A stretch of 10,693 nt of DNA from Verrucomicrobiales bacterium (GTDB lineage: Bacteria; Verrucomicrobiota; Verrucomicrobiae; Limisphaerales; UBA9464), in assembly GCA_005789375.1 (NCBI GenBank), contig SXXZ01000222.1, forward strand, positions 1 to 10,693, read 5' to 3'. The position numbers and the translations under genes are program-made. Below, piece after piece: positions 1-7,521 of this stretch. The notes beneath the pieces were generated by a model that was given only the letters and a program-made list of their open reading frames with translations, was not told the DNA's origin and searched no databases. The stretch's first letter is position 1. The number at the start of each line of letters is the position of its first letter.

Positions 1-1
1 C

Positions 2-3000
2 TTGATGAACGGATCTGGTTCGAAAACACCGCGCACGGCGATTCCGGCTCCGGATTTAATTCCGTCTCCTTCGCCGACGAGTGTCGACTCGGCTTTCTGC
101 ATCCGGTTGCGCGGGGTGCGTCAGAATAATCTGAAGGGTTTCGATCTCGATTTGCCTCTGGGGCAGTGGATCGTGGTGACAGGTCTGAGCGGATCCGGCA
201 AAAGTTCACTGGCCTTCGATACCCTCTATGCCGAGGGGCAGCGACGCTACATCGAGACGTTCTCGCCCTACGCTCGTCAGTTCTTCGACCGGATGGATAA
301 GCCTGCGGTGGATCGGATTGAGAATATTCCGCCGGCGATCGCTATTGAGCAGTGCAATTCCGTCCGTTCCACGCGCAGTACGGTGGGGACCATGACGGAG
401 ATTTGCGACCACATGAAGGTGGTGTGGCCTCACATCGCCCGCCCCCATTGCCGTCAGTGCGGAAACACGGTCCATGCTGAGCCTCCGGATCGTGTCTGGG
501 AGACGGTGTTGCAACGGGTGGAGGCGGGCCAATGGTCCGGCGATCGCACTGCCGATGCGTTGGTCACCTTCGAGTTGCCGCTCTCCGAAAAGATGGGGTT
601 GGCCGAGCAGTTCCAATTGATGACCCAGCAGGGGTTCCAACGGATGGTGATCGACGGCCAGGTCCTGCGACTGGAAGACGGTTTGAGTACGGTGAAACCG
701 GGTGCGGGCAGCGTTCAGATTATCGCAGATCGGTTGCGGTTGGAACCCGGACAACGCAATCGCTTTCGTGAAGCCTGTGAGACGGCTTACCGCTACGGTC
801 AGGGACACTTGTCGGTCTGGAGTTTTCAAGGGACCGCGGCGGTCTCACCTCACCCGTTCTCCCAGAAACTTCATTGCGCGAGCTGTAATCTGGACGCCCC
901 CGAGGCCAAGCCGGCCCTGTTTTCTTTCAATCATCCGCTGGGTGCCTGTCCCGCGTGCAAGGGGTTCGGACGTATCATCTCTATCGATCCCACACTGGCT
1001 ATCCCGGATACCTCAAAGTCCATTGAAGGGGGAGTGGTGAAGCCCTGGCAGACCGGCATGGGAATGGAGTGTCAGAACGACATGATGCGCAAGGTCCGCA
1101 GTGCGGGCATTCCGACCCGGGTGCCGTTTCGAGAAATGTCCGAGGAGCAACAGCGCTGGGTCATGGACGGGGAATCCGACTACGATCCCAAGGATCCTGA
1201 GAAGTCGTGGCCGAACAAATGGTACGGGGTGAGGGGTTACTTCCGCTGGTTGGAGAGCAAGGCCTATAAGATGCACGTGCGGGTGATGCTGTCGCGGTAC
1301 CGAAGCTATCAAACGTGCTCCGAGTGCCAGGGCCGTCGCTTGCGTCCTGAGGCATTGGCCTTCCGTTGGACTCCTCCGGGTCAATCCCGATCGCTAGACT
1401 TGGCCGGCTTCTACGGTCTGCCAATTCGAGAGGCACTGGGCCTTCTGGAGGGGGCCGCCCAGACCTTGAATCTGCCGTCGAAGGATCCCATTGGCTTGGT
1501 CTTCGCTGAGGTGCGAGCCCGCTTGGCTTACCTGGAGTCGGTCGGATTGGGTTACCTGACCGTAGATCGGACCACCCGCACTTTGAGTGGCGGAGAGACA
1601 GCACGGGTCAACCTGACGACCTGCCTGGGGACGCGCTTGGTTAACACGCTCTATGTCCTGGATGAACCGAGTGTTGGTTTACACCCGCGCGACAGCCAAC
1701 GGTTGATTCGCGTGCTCCAGACGCTCCGGGATGCCGGCAACACGGTGGTTGTGGTGGAGCACGAACCCGAGGTGATGCGTGCAGCTGACCAGATTGTGGA
1801 TATCGGTCCCGGGCAGGGAGCCCAAGGGGGGCATGTGCTGTTTCAAGGGTCGCCCCGGGCCTTGGAGTCGGCTGTGGGTTCGCTGACGGGCGATTACTTG
1901 TCCGGGCGTCGTAGCGTCGGAGAGTCCCGCCTGCGGCCGGTTCCTTTGCCGTACATCGGCGTTGTGAAAGGCGCCACGAAAGCCACCTCTCGCAGCACGG
2001 TGCCGGAATCGGCGCGCGCAAACCTCGGCGTGCTGCGGGAGGCCCTGCCGACGATCCGATACCCAGCCACCATTTCTGCGCTGGTGATTCGCCATGCGAC
2101 GGCCCATTGCCTCAAAGACCTTACTGTCACGGTGCCGTTGGGGCGTTTGGTGGGAGTTAGTGGAGTGAGCGGCTCGGGCAAGACCACGTTAATCCGGGAG
2201 ATCTTGTTGCCCTTGTTGGAGGCCCGGCTCAACTCGGGGGATCCGACTACAAGCCTCGAAGAAGAAGTCGACAGCGAATCGATCGGAGAGGCCCAGTCGG
2301 CCTTGCTCTCGGCGGAGTTGGAGGGGGCTGAACACCTGGGAGCGGTAGTGCTGGTAGATCAGTCTCTCTTGGGTCGCACTCCGAGGTCCAATCCGGCCGT
2401 ATACATTGGGGCTTTTGACGACATCCGCGATTTCTATGCGGCCAGTCCTGAGGCGCTAGCCAACGAAATGCCGGCCGGCTGCTTCAGTTTTAATTCTAAG
2501 CGCGGCCAATGTGAGACCTGTCGAGGAGCCGGTTTTGAGAAGATCGAAATGCAATTCTTGAGCGATGTGCTCATCCGCTGCGCGGCGTGCGGCGGTTGCC
2601 GATATCAGGCTCGGGTGGCTGCTGTGAAGGTGGCCCCTCCCGACGGTTTGGGTCTCTCGGCCCTGTCGATCTCCGACATTCTGGATGCGACGGTTGAGGA
2701 GGCGGTGCGCTTCTTGGCTGCCTTCCCGGATTCCAAGTCTGCGCGTCGGGCCCTGATGAAGTTCTCTCTCCTGACCGAGGTGGGCTTGGGTTATCTTCGG
2801 CTCGGGCAACCGCTCAATACGCTGTCGGGCGGCGAGAGTCAGAGACTTAAGCTCGTCAGTCACCTGGTCGCCACTCCGGCGGCAGCGTCTACTGCGCCCT
2901 CTGCGCCAGTGTCGCCCCCGGTTTCTCGGCGTCGAGCCGCATCGGGGCCAGCAGTGGGATCGGGAGCAATGGGCGGATTGAAGCCGACCCTCTTTCTGTT

Positions 3001-3250
3001 TGATGAACCGACCACAGGCCTGCATTTAGAAGATGTGAGGATCTTGCTGATGGTGTTTCAGCGCCTGGTCGATCAGGGTCATTCGGTGGTTCTCATTGAG
3101 CACCACATGGAGCTGTTGCGCTGTGTGGATTGGTTGATTGATCTGGGCCCAGAATCCGGAGATCAGGGCGGACAAATTATGGCGGCCGGTCCACCAGACC
3201 ACGTGGCCTCGGTGCCCGAAAGTCGCACTGCGCCCTTCCTGCGAGCCTAG
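2..3250 (+). CDS. uvrA: UvrA-family excinuclease ATPase, divergent subtype
   Basis: UvrA recognises DNA lesions as a dimer and loads UvrB in nucleotide excision repair in the cytoplasm. Seen here, counting from codon 2: Walker A of the first ATPase domain at residues 61-69 (GLSGSGKSS), CxxC pairs at 150/153, 292/295, 316/319 and 439/442, ABC signature LSGGE at 528-532 and Walker B DEP at 554. The second domain has Walker A GVSGSGKTT at 721-729, a zinc module C837xxC840...C860xxC863, LSGGE at 941-945 and DEPTTGLH at 1001. All catalytic motifs look intact. At about 1082 residues it is longer than the usual ~940. The extra length includes an Ala/Pro/Ser-rich stretch near residues 956-993 and longer linkers. 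The first signature continues ETARVNL where classical UvrA has EAQRI, and the RxRKGE-like motif of the UvrB-binding region is not recognisable, so this may be a UvrA paralogue and not the housekeeping copy. TTG at 2 and ATG at 5 are both possible starts, and a start upstream of the window cannot be excluded. No uvrB or uvrC is nearby. Confidence 0.9.
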   Translation: MMNGSGSKTPRTAIPAPDLIPSPSPTSVDSAFCIRLRGVRQNNLKGFDLDLPLGQWIVVTGLSGSGKSSLAFDTLYAEGQRRYIETFSPYARQFFDRMDKPAVDRIENIPPAIAIEQCNSVRSTRSTVGTMTEICDHMKVVWPHIARPHCRQCGNTVHAEPPDRVWETVLQRVEAGQWSGDRTADALVTFELPLSEKMGLAEQFQLMTQQGFQRMVIDGQVLRLEDGLSTVKPGAGSVQIIADRLRLEPGQRNRFREACETAYRYGQGHLSVWSFQGTAAVSPHPFSQKLHCASCNLDAPEAKPALFSFNHPLGACPACKGFGRIISIDPTLAIPDTSKSIEGGVVKPWQTGMGMECQNDMMRKVRSAGIPTRVPFREMSEEQQRWVMDGESDYDPKDPEKSWPNKWYGVRGYFRWLESKAYKMHVRVMLSRYRSYQTCSECQGRRLRPEALAFRWTPPGQSRSLDLAGFYGLPIREALGLLEGAAQTLNLPSKDPIGLVFAEVRARLAYLESVGLGYLTVDRTTRTLSGGETARVNLTTCLGTRLVNTLYVLDEPSVGLHPRDSQRLIRVLQTLRDAGNTVVVVEHEPEVMRAADQIVDIGPGQGAQGGHVLFQGSPRALESAVGSLTGDYLSGRRSVGESRLRPVPLPYIGVVKGATKATSRSTVPESARANLGVLREALPTIRYPATISALVIRHATAHCLKDLTVTVPLGRLVGVSGVSGSGKTTLIREILLPLLEARLNSGDPTTSLEEEVDSESIGEAQSALLSAELEGAEHLGAVVLVDQSLLGRTPRSNPAVYIGAFDDIRDFYAASPEALANEMPAGCFSFNSKRGQCETCRGAGFEKIEMQFLSDVLIRCAACGGCRYQARVAAVKVAPPDGLGLSALSISDILDATVEEAVRFLAAFPDSKSARRALMKFSLLTEVGLGYLRLGQPLNTLSGGESQRLKLVSHLVATPAAASTAPSAPVSPPVSRRRAASGPAVGSGAMGGLKPTLFLFDEPTTGLHLEDVRILLMVFQRLVDQGHSVVLIEHHMELLRCVDWLIDLGPESGDQGGQIMAAGPPDHVASVPESRTAPFLRA
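2867..2980 (+). other. Low-complexity Ala/Pro/Ser insertion in second UvrA ATPase domain
   Basis: This stretch encodes about 35 residues rich in Ala, Pro, Ser and Val, with an SRRR cluster, between the second LSGGE signature (residue 941) and the second Walker B DEP (residue 1001). The spacing from signature Leu to Walker B Asp is 60 residues here. It is 26 in the first domain of the same protein and about 27 in E. coli UvrA as I recall it. The insertion keeps the reading frame and is flanked by intact motifs, so it is probably a flexible surface loop and not damage to the gene. Its function is unknown. Confidence 0.7.
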
Positions 3251-3350
3251 GTGCCGACCGTTCTCAGGGTCCGCCGTCAAAACCCCTCCACTGTAAATCC
3301 CTCGGCTTGACCCTGTCAGTGCAGAGGGTGAGCCTCAGAGGCGTTTCCCT
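3251..3350 (+). other. Intergenic region between uvrA and the propeller gene
   Basis: These 100 nt hold no gene. A 7-nt inverted pair, cagggtc (3265-3271) and gaccctg (3309-3315), is 37 nt apart with no T-run behind it, so it is not a convincing terminator. The hexamer cagagg occurs twice (3322-3327 and 3336-3341), and the second copy lies within the palindrome gcctcagaggc (3332-3342). TTGACC at 3307 resembles a -35 box, but I see no matching -10 box at normal spacing. A promoter is likely here by position but cannot be placed. Confidence 0.4.
3337..3341 (+). promoter_or_regulatory. Shine-Dalgarno-like AGAGG deciding the GTG start at 3351
   Basis: AGAGG lies 9 nt upstream of the GTG at 3351, a normal spacing. 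The alternative in-frame ATG at 3381 is preceded by a pyrimidine-rich stretch with no purine-rich site. This favours the GTG start, although the ATG would give a more compact signal peptide. Confidence 0.45.
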
Positions 3351-6300
3351 GTGTTTACCCTGCTTTTTTGCATCCAGTCGATGTTTCCTCGCCCGGCGGC
3401 CGCTGTTTTCGCCGTTGCTGTCGGGATCTGGAGCACCCTCGCGCTGAGGGCGGAGGTGACCTCTCCTGCAACCAACGCAGCAACCGAGATTCAGTCCCAG
3501 TTCCTGAAGCCAGGGCCGGGAGGCACCGCTGGCTTCACAGGACTCGATTCTCCGCAGACCGGGTTAAATTTCACCAATCGTCTGGCAGGCGACGCCTTTC
3601 TGACCAATGCGGTGGCCAACAATGGATCCGGGCTGGCCATCGGCGATGTCGATGGGGACGGACGACCGGATATTTATTTGTGTGCGCTCCAAGGTCCCAA
3701 TCGATTGTTTCGCAACCGGGGGGATTTCCGTTTCGAGGAAGAGACGATCGGGGCGGCCGCTTGCCCGGATCAATTGTCCACGGGAGCCGTGTTGGTGGAT
3801 GTGGAGGGGGACGGAGATTTGGACTTATTGGTCAATGGCGTCGCTTCGGGGACCCGGCTTTTTCTGAATTCGGGAAAGGGGGTTTTTTCTGAGGTGACCG
3901 ATTCGGGGTTGTCGCGATCGGCTACGCCCATGTCGATGGCTTTGGCTGACATCGATGGTGATGGCGACCTCGACCTGTACTGCGCCCACTACAGCGACAT
4001 GGTCGCCTTGGCGGACCCCACGGTGCAGGTGAGCATCGCCCACGTAGGGGGTGTTCCCCGCATTTCTCAGGTGAATGGGCAGCCGGCAACCCATCCGCGC
4101 TGGTTGGGTCGTTTCCGGGTGGGGCCTGAGGGCGAGGTTGTGGAGTTGCCCGAGTCCGATGGCTTGTATCGCAACGATGGCGGTGGCCACTTCACGCTGT
4201 TGACCCACGTCCCGGGGACGTTTCTGGATGATCAAGGAAAACCAATGGACCCGCCCAGGGACTGGGGATTGGGAGTTCAATTTCGGGATCTCAACGGCGA
4301 CCGGTTTCCGGATCTGATCGTCTCCAATGACAATGGTTCGCCGGACCGTTTCTGGATCAATACGGGTCGGGGCACCTTCCGAGCCCTAGCGACCGATGCT
4401 GTGAGGCACGGGAGCCGTTCGTCGATGGGACTCGATGTGGCTGACGTTGACCGCGACGGACAAGATGACGTCCTCATCGTGGACATGCTGGCCCGAGATT
4501 CAGCGACCCGGATGCGGCATGCCGGCCGCGGCGGGCCCGGCTCCACCCCTCCTGAGCCTGTGGAGGTTCGCCCGGTGTTCAATCGAAACTCATTGTTCTT
4601 GGGACGGGGCCAAGAGAGTTATGTCGAGACGGCCCTCATGGCCGGAGTCGCGGCCACCGATTGGTCTTGGTGTCCTGCCTTTATCGACGTGGATCTCGAT
4701 GGGCACGAAGACCTGCTCATCACCAACGGGTTCGACCAGGATGTGCTCGACCAAGACGCTCCCGAGGCCTTTCACCGGCGTAAGTGGACCCCCGAGCAAG
4801 TGCGCCGCCACCGACAGTTCTATCCGCAGTGGCGGACCCCGAACGCGGCGTTTCGAAACCTCGGGTCCGGACGGTTTGAACCCGCCGGCGAGGCCTGGGG
4901 ATTCGCCGCGACCGAGGTGGCGCACGGAATGGCCCTGGCCGATCTGGATGGCGACGGAGATTTAGACGTGGTGGTGAACGGCTTCAATGCTCCGGCTCAG
5001 TTGTATCGCAACAATGCAGTGGCACCGCGGGTGGTCGTTCGACTCCAGGGGCGTGGGGCCAATCGGCAAGGTATTGGTTCACGGTTGCTGTGGACGAGCG
5101 GGGGGATGACCCAGTCGCAGGAGATCATCGCCGGTGGCCGTTACCTCTCCGGGGAGCCTTCGGAACGGGTCTTTGCAGCCTTGGGTGCGAGTGGGTCAAA
5201 ACACTCTTTGGAGGTGCGATGGCGGAGCGGAGCGGTGAGTCGATTCCAGGGCCTCGAGGCCAATCGCCAGTATCAGATTGTGGAACCGCCATTCACTGGT
5301 GACTCCGCCGAAAAGCCACCCACACGGCCGGCACCACAATTCATCGAGTGGGAGGGCTGGCCTCAGCCGATTCACACCGAGGCCCCGTTCGATGACTGGG
5401 CTCGGCAACCGGGATTGCCTCATCGCCCGAGTCGTGGCGGGCCAGTGGTCAGCGCGTACGATTTTAATGGGGATGGCTGGGAGGACTTGTTGGTTGGAGC
5501 CGGGCGGGGGGGACGCCTGAGTGTCTTTGTTAATCAGCAAGGCCGGTCGCTGGTGCGATTGGACGGTGCGGGGGCCGCTTCGGGTGATCACACCTCGCTG
5601 GTCGGGTGGGACAATGGCTTGGGTAATCACCAATTTTTGGTGGGGATCTCCAACGAGGAATCCGCAGGCAAGGAGCCCAGCCAGATCCAGGTTTTTTCAC
5701 CGACGGTCGCACCGACGATGCTTCCGGTGGGTCTCTTCAGCATGGGAGCCATTGTGCTGGCAGACATGGATCAGGACGGCGACCTCGATGGGTTTGTCGC
5801 CGGCCGAGGGATGCCAGGGCGGTTTCCCGAAGCAGCGTCTTCTGTGTGCCTGAGGAACGATCACGGAACCCTGGTGGTGGCCGACGACTGGAGCGTGCCA
5901 TTCCGCAATTTGGGGCGGGTGAGTGGGGCGGTGTTCGTGGATATCGACAACGATGGCGACAGCGATTTGGTGCTTTCCCTAGAGTGGGGATCTCTGCGGT
6001 GTTTTCTCAATCAGGGTGGTCGCTTTGAGGACGTCTCCGAGTCGTGGGGCCTCAAGAACCAGACCGGTCTTTGGAACTGTCTGGCCGTGGGTGATCTCGA
6101 TGGCGATGGCCGCGTGGATTTGGTGGCGGGCAATGTGGGGCGGAACACCGAATACGAGTTGGTTCAACCGGCCCGCATGGGCCTCGTTTTTGGGGAATGG
6201 TTGGGAGAGGGAACCTTGCAGGTAATGGAAGTGTGGGAACGTCAGGGAGTTCGCCGTCCGTTCCGCGATCGCAATTGGTTGGCGACGGTCTTTCCGGACC

Positions 6301-7040
6301 TTCCGCAGCGTTTTCCTACCCACCGGGCCTTTGGCGAGGCGACGGAGTCAGCAATTTTGGAGGGCAGGGTGGGGGCCGTGCGTCGACTGGAGGTTACCGA
6401 GTTCGAATCGGCTATTTTTCTGAATCGCGGAGGGCGGTTTGAGCGGCGCTCGTTGCCGCGAGAGGCGCAAGAGTCTCCGGTCTTCGCCATCGCCGTGGCC
6501 GATTTTGACGGAGACGGGCGAGAGGATTTGCTGCTGGCCCAGAATCGGACTGAGCGCGTCAGCCCTATGAGTCGCGACGACAATGGGCGTGGCCTTTGGC
6601 TGCGCGGCATCGGCGCGGGAGAATTTCGTGCGGTTCGGCCCGCGGAATCCGGAATTCACGCCGAGGGTGATCAGCGCGGTGTGACGGTGCTGGATGTGGA
6701 TCAGGACGGTCGGTTGGATGTGGCTATTTCGCAGAATCAGGGGCCTACCCGCCTGTACCGCAACACTCGAGCTACGCCGGGTCTGCGCGTTCGTCTTCAA
6801 GGATCCGTCGCCAACCCGTCCGGAATCGGAGCCCAACTGCGCCTCCGATACGCCGACGGTACCGATGGAGCGGTGAAGACGGTCTTGGCGGGGTCGGGTT
6901 CGGGCGGGCAGGACGGATGGGTTCTGGTGCTCGCTGTGCCGCAGCCTGCCACCGAGCTTCGTATTCGTTGGCCAGGCGGGCGGCAACAGACCGTTCCAGT
7001 GCGTCCAAACGACCGCGAACTCTCGGTGAAGGGGCCTTGA
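3351..7040 (+). CDS. Exported FG-GAP/VCBS repeat protein with two ASPIC/UnbV-type domains (CRTAC1-like)
   Basis: The family is extracellular or cell-surface, with integrin-alpha-like propeller blades; its biochemical role is unknown. The N-terminus is a signal peptide: from the inner Met11 there is Arg, a hydrophobic core, then a likely cleavage after LRA (about residue 35). Calcium-loop motifs of the form DxDxDGxxD begin at residues 99, 150, 200, 313 (imperfect), 365, 446 and 531, followed by an ASPIC/UnbV domain at about 565-646 (NRQGIGSR, then EIIAGGRYLSGEPSE). A second series begins at 704, 805, 864, 915, 1051 and 1115, followed by an ASPIC-like C-terminus from about 1140 (NPSGIGAQ at 1155). 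No membrane anchor or sorting signal is evident at the C-terminus. The region around residues 985-1050 (FP...RF PTHRAFGEAT) resembles the tail of the long VCBS proteins of Bacteroidota. The GTG start has an AGAGG site; ATG at 3381 is the alternative. Such proteins are often labelled RNA-binding in error. Family call is strong, function unknown. Confidence 0.9.
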   Translation: MFTLLFCIQSMFPRPAAAVFAVAVGIWSTLALRAEVTSPATNAATEIQSQFLKPGPGGTAGFTGLDSPQTGLNFTNRLAGDAFLTNAVANNGSGLAIGDVDGDGRPDIYLCALQGPNRLFRNRGDFRFEEETIGAAACPDQLSTGAVLVDVEGDGDLDLLVNGVASGTRLFLNSGKGVFSEVTDSGLSRSATPMSMALADIDGDGDLDLYCAHYSDMVALADPTVQVSIAHVGGVPRISQVNGQPATHPRWLGRFRVGPEGEVVELPESDGLYRNDGGGHFTLLTHVPGTFLDDQGKPMDPPRDWGLGVQFRDLNGDRFPDLIVSNDNGSPDRFWINTGRGTFRALATDAVRHGSRSSMGLDVADVDRDGQDDVLIVDMLARDSATRMRHAGRGGPGSTPPEPVEVRPVFNRNSLFLGRGQESYVETALMAGVAATDWSWCPAFIDVDLDGHEDLLITNGFDQDVLDQDAPEAFHRRKWTPEQVRRHRQFYPQWRTPNAAFRNLGSGRFEPAGEAWGFAATEVAHGMALADLDGDGDLDVVVNGFNAPAQLYRNNAVAPRVVVRLQGRGANRQGIGSRLLWTSGGMTQSQEIIAGGRYLSGEPSERVFAALGASGSKHSLEVRWRSGAVSRFQGLEANRQYQIVEPPFTGDSAEKPPTRPAPQFIEWEGWPQPIHTEAPFDDWARQPGLPHRPSRGGPVVSAYDFNGDGWEDLLVGAGRGGRLSVFVNQQGRSLVRLDGAGAASGDHTSLVGWDNGLGNHQFLVGISNEESAGKEPSQIQVFSPTVAPTMLPVGLFSMGAIVLADMDQDGDLDGFVAGRGMPGRFPEAASSVCLRNDHGTLVVADDWSVPFRNLGRVSGAVFVDIDNDGDSDLVLSLEWGSLRCFLNQGGRFEDVSESWGLKNQTGLWNCLAVGDLDGDGRVDLVAGNVGRNTEYELVQPARMGLVFGEWLGEGTLQVMEVWERQGVRRPFRDRNWLATVFPDLPQRFPTHRAFGEATESAILEGRVGAVRRLEVTEFESAIFLNRGGRFERRSLPREAQESPVFAIAVADFDGDGREDLLLAQNRTERVSPMSRDDNGRGLWLRGIGAGEFRAVRPAESGIHAEGDQRGVTVLDVDQDGRLDVAISQNQGPTRLYRNTRATPGLRVRLQGSVANPSGIGAQLRLRYADGTDGAVKTVLAGSGSGGQDGWVLVLAVPQPATELRIRWPGGRQQTVPVRPNDRELSVKGP
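3381..3455 (+). other. Signal peptide-coding segment of the propeller protein
   Basis: From Met11 the protein reads MFPRPAAAVFAVAVGIW and continues through STLALRA to EV. This is a short basic n-region, a hydrophobic core of about 15 residues, and an Ala-x-Ala-like c-region ending in LRA. That is the pattern of a Sec signal peptide cleaved by signal peptidase I. No lipobox cysteine follows, so the product is predicted to be secreted or periplasmic and not a lipoprotein. If translation starts at the GTG at 3351, ten extra residues precede it. Confidence 0.7.
5043..5290 (+). other. First ASPIC/UnbV domain
   Basis: Residues about 565-646 carry the family hallmarks: a VVRLQG strand, the NRQGIGSR turn, QEIIAGGRYLSGEPSE, a FAALG segment, LEVRWRSG and a final NRQYQIVE strand. 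In this family the domain normally caps the C-terminal end of the repeat block. Here it lies in the middle of the protein, followed by a second repeat block. Confidence 0.8.
6780..7025 (+). other. Second, degenerate ASPIC/UnbV-like domain
   Basis: The last 85 or so residues repeat the order of the first domain: RVRLQG, then NPSGIGAQLRLRYADG, a glycine-rich loop, and a LRIRWPGGRQQ strand pair. The GGRYLSGEP core of the first copy is replaced by a glycine/serine-rich stretch (AGSGSGGQDG). I read it as a diverged copy of the same domain, less certain than the first. Confidence 0.65.
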
Positions 7041-7051
7041 TCCTGAATTAA

Positions 7052-7092
7052 AGCAGGGGTCCTGCTGCTCGATTTCGGAAATCGTCTTTCTT
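7052..7092 (+). terminator. Possible terminator: tandem small hairpins plus pyrimidine tract
   Basis: agcagg (7052-7057) pairs with cctgct (7061-7066) across a 3-nt loop, and cgattt (7070-7075) pairs with aaatcg (7079-7084) across cgg. The second stem is followed directly by tctttctt (7085-7092). The position, 12 nt after the propeller gene's TGA and before rsfS, fits transcription ending there. The stems are short and the second is AT-rich with an interrupted T-run, so the terminator may be weak or only attenuating. Confidence 0.35.
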
Positions 7093-7106
7093 CGGGGCTT
7101 GTTTCG

Positions 7107-7112
7107 GGTGAT
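7107..7112 (+). promoter_or_regulatory. Ribosome-binding site candidate for rsfS
   Basis: GGTGAT matches the 3' part of the extended anti-SD complement (AGGAGGTGATC) and ends 10 nt before the ATG at 7123. It supports the 7123 start over the TTG at 7099, GTG at 7108 and ATG at 7111, which lack a better site at a good spacing. Confidence 0.35.
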
Positions 7113-7122
7113 GTTGGCCGAG

Positions 7123-7497
7123 ATGGATTCGAAACAGCTGGCTCTCGCCTGCAGGGCGTTGGCCGACAACAAGAAGGCAGAAAATCTGATCGTGCTGGAC
7201 GTCCGGGAGGTATCTACCGTGACCGACTTCTTCGTGATCGCCACCGGCAGCAGTGAGCCGCACCTGCGTGCTATCGAGAATGAGATTCTCGATGGTCTTC
7301 GCAAGGAGCATGAACTGAAACCGGTGCACACCGAAGGCTCTGCGCAGTCCAATTGGATTGTCGCCGATTTCTTTGACGTCATCGTCCACATCATGAAGGC
7401 CGATGTGCGTGCGCATTACGACATCGAGGGCTTGTGGGCCGATGCCGCACAGGTCAAGCCTCCGGCCGTACGAAAGAAAGCGATCAAGAAGGAGTAA
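7123..7497 (+). CDS. rsfS: Ribosomal silencing factor RsfS (Iojap/DUF143 family)
   Basis: RsfS binds ribosomal protein uL14 on the large subunit and blocks joining with the small subunit, lowering translation when nutrients are short. From the ATG at 7123 the product is 124 residues, normal for the family. The conserved blocks are visible in order: LA..CRALADNKKAENLIVLDV, then VTDFFVIATGSSEPHLRAI, then HTEG...NWIVADFFDVIVH and the HYDIEGLWADA near the C-terminus, followed by a Lys-rich tail (RKKAIKKE). In-frame TTG 7099 and ATG 7111 would add 8 or 4 residues; family members usually begin just before the LA helix, which favours 7123. In many bacteria rsfS sits beside nadD. Here that neighbour is absent, and a metal-transport ATPase follows 24 nt downstream on the same strand. 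Confidence 0.93.
   Translation: MDSKQLALACRALADNKKAENLIVLDVREVSTVTDFFVIATGSSEPHLRAIENEILDGLRKEHELKPVHTEGSAQSNWIVADFFDVIVHIMKADVRAHYDIEGLWADAAQVKPPAVRKKAIKKE
7489..7494 (+). promoter_or_regulatory. AAGGAG at the end of rsfS
   Basis: A strong Shine-Dalgarno sequence, AAGGAG, lies within the last codons of rsfS, immediately before its TAA. It is 27 nt from the GTG at 7522, too far for ordinary initiation there. I see no ATG, GTG or TTG in the ATPase frame between them. It may simply encode the Lys-Glu C-terminus, or help hold ribosomes for re-initiation downstream. Confidence 0.25.
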
Positions 7498-7521
7498 TAC
7501 CTTCCTTTTGGGTCCAATTCC

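Noticed and set aside
206..829. A 207-codon open frame on the - strand within uvrA
   Set aside because: It overlaps the first ATPase domain of a strongly supported gene and shows no conserved domain or start signal.
2..3250. The first gene as an ABC transporter or ABC-F resistance protein
   Set aside because: The CxxC zinc modules, FSFN blocks and DIGPG/DLGPE ends of both halves are specific to the UvrA family, and there are no membrane segments.
3026..3280. A short - strand open frame reaching into the gap after uvrA
   Set aside because: Most of it is antisense to the last UvrA motifs; no ribosome-binding site or recognisable domain is seen.
3307..3335. A TTGACC box as a sigma-70 promoter for the propeller gene
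   Set aside because: No -10-like hexamer occurs at 16-18 nt spacing (gagcct is found), so the promoter cannot be supported.
3322..3342. Direct repeat cagagg and palindrome gcctcagaggc as an operator
   Set aside because: The elements are short, the palindrome has only a 1-nt centre, and the second copy is explained by the Shine-Dalgarno site.
3645..6720. Short DNA repeats in the propeller gene (gatggcgac-like units) as a repeat array or CRISPR
   Set aside because: They are codons for the recurring DxDGD motif at irregular spacing within one frame, not repeat-spacer structure.
6348..7394. A 348-codon open frame on the - strand across the end of the propeller gene and most of rsfS
   Set aside because: It lies antisense to two clear protein families, has no recognisable motif, and its composition is that expected from the reverse of GC-rich coding sequence.
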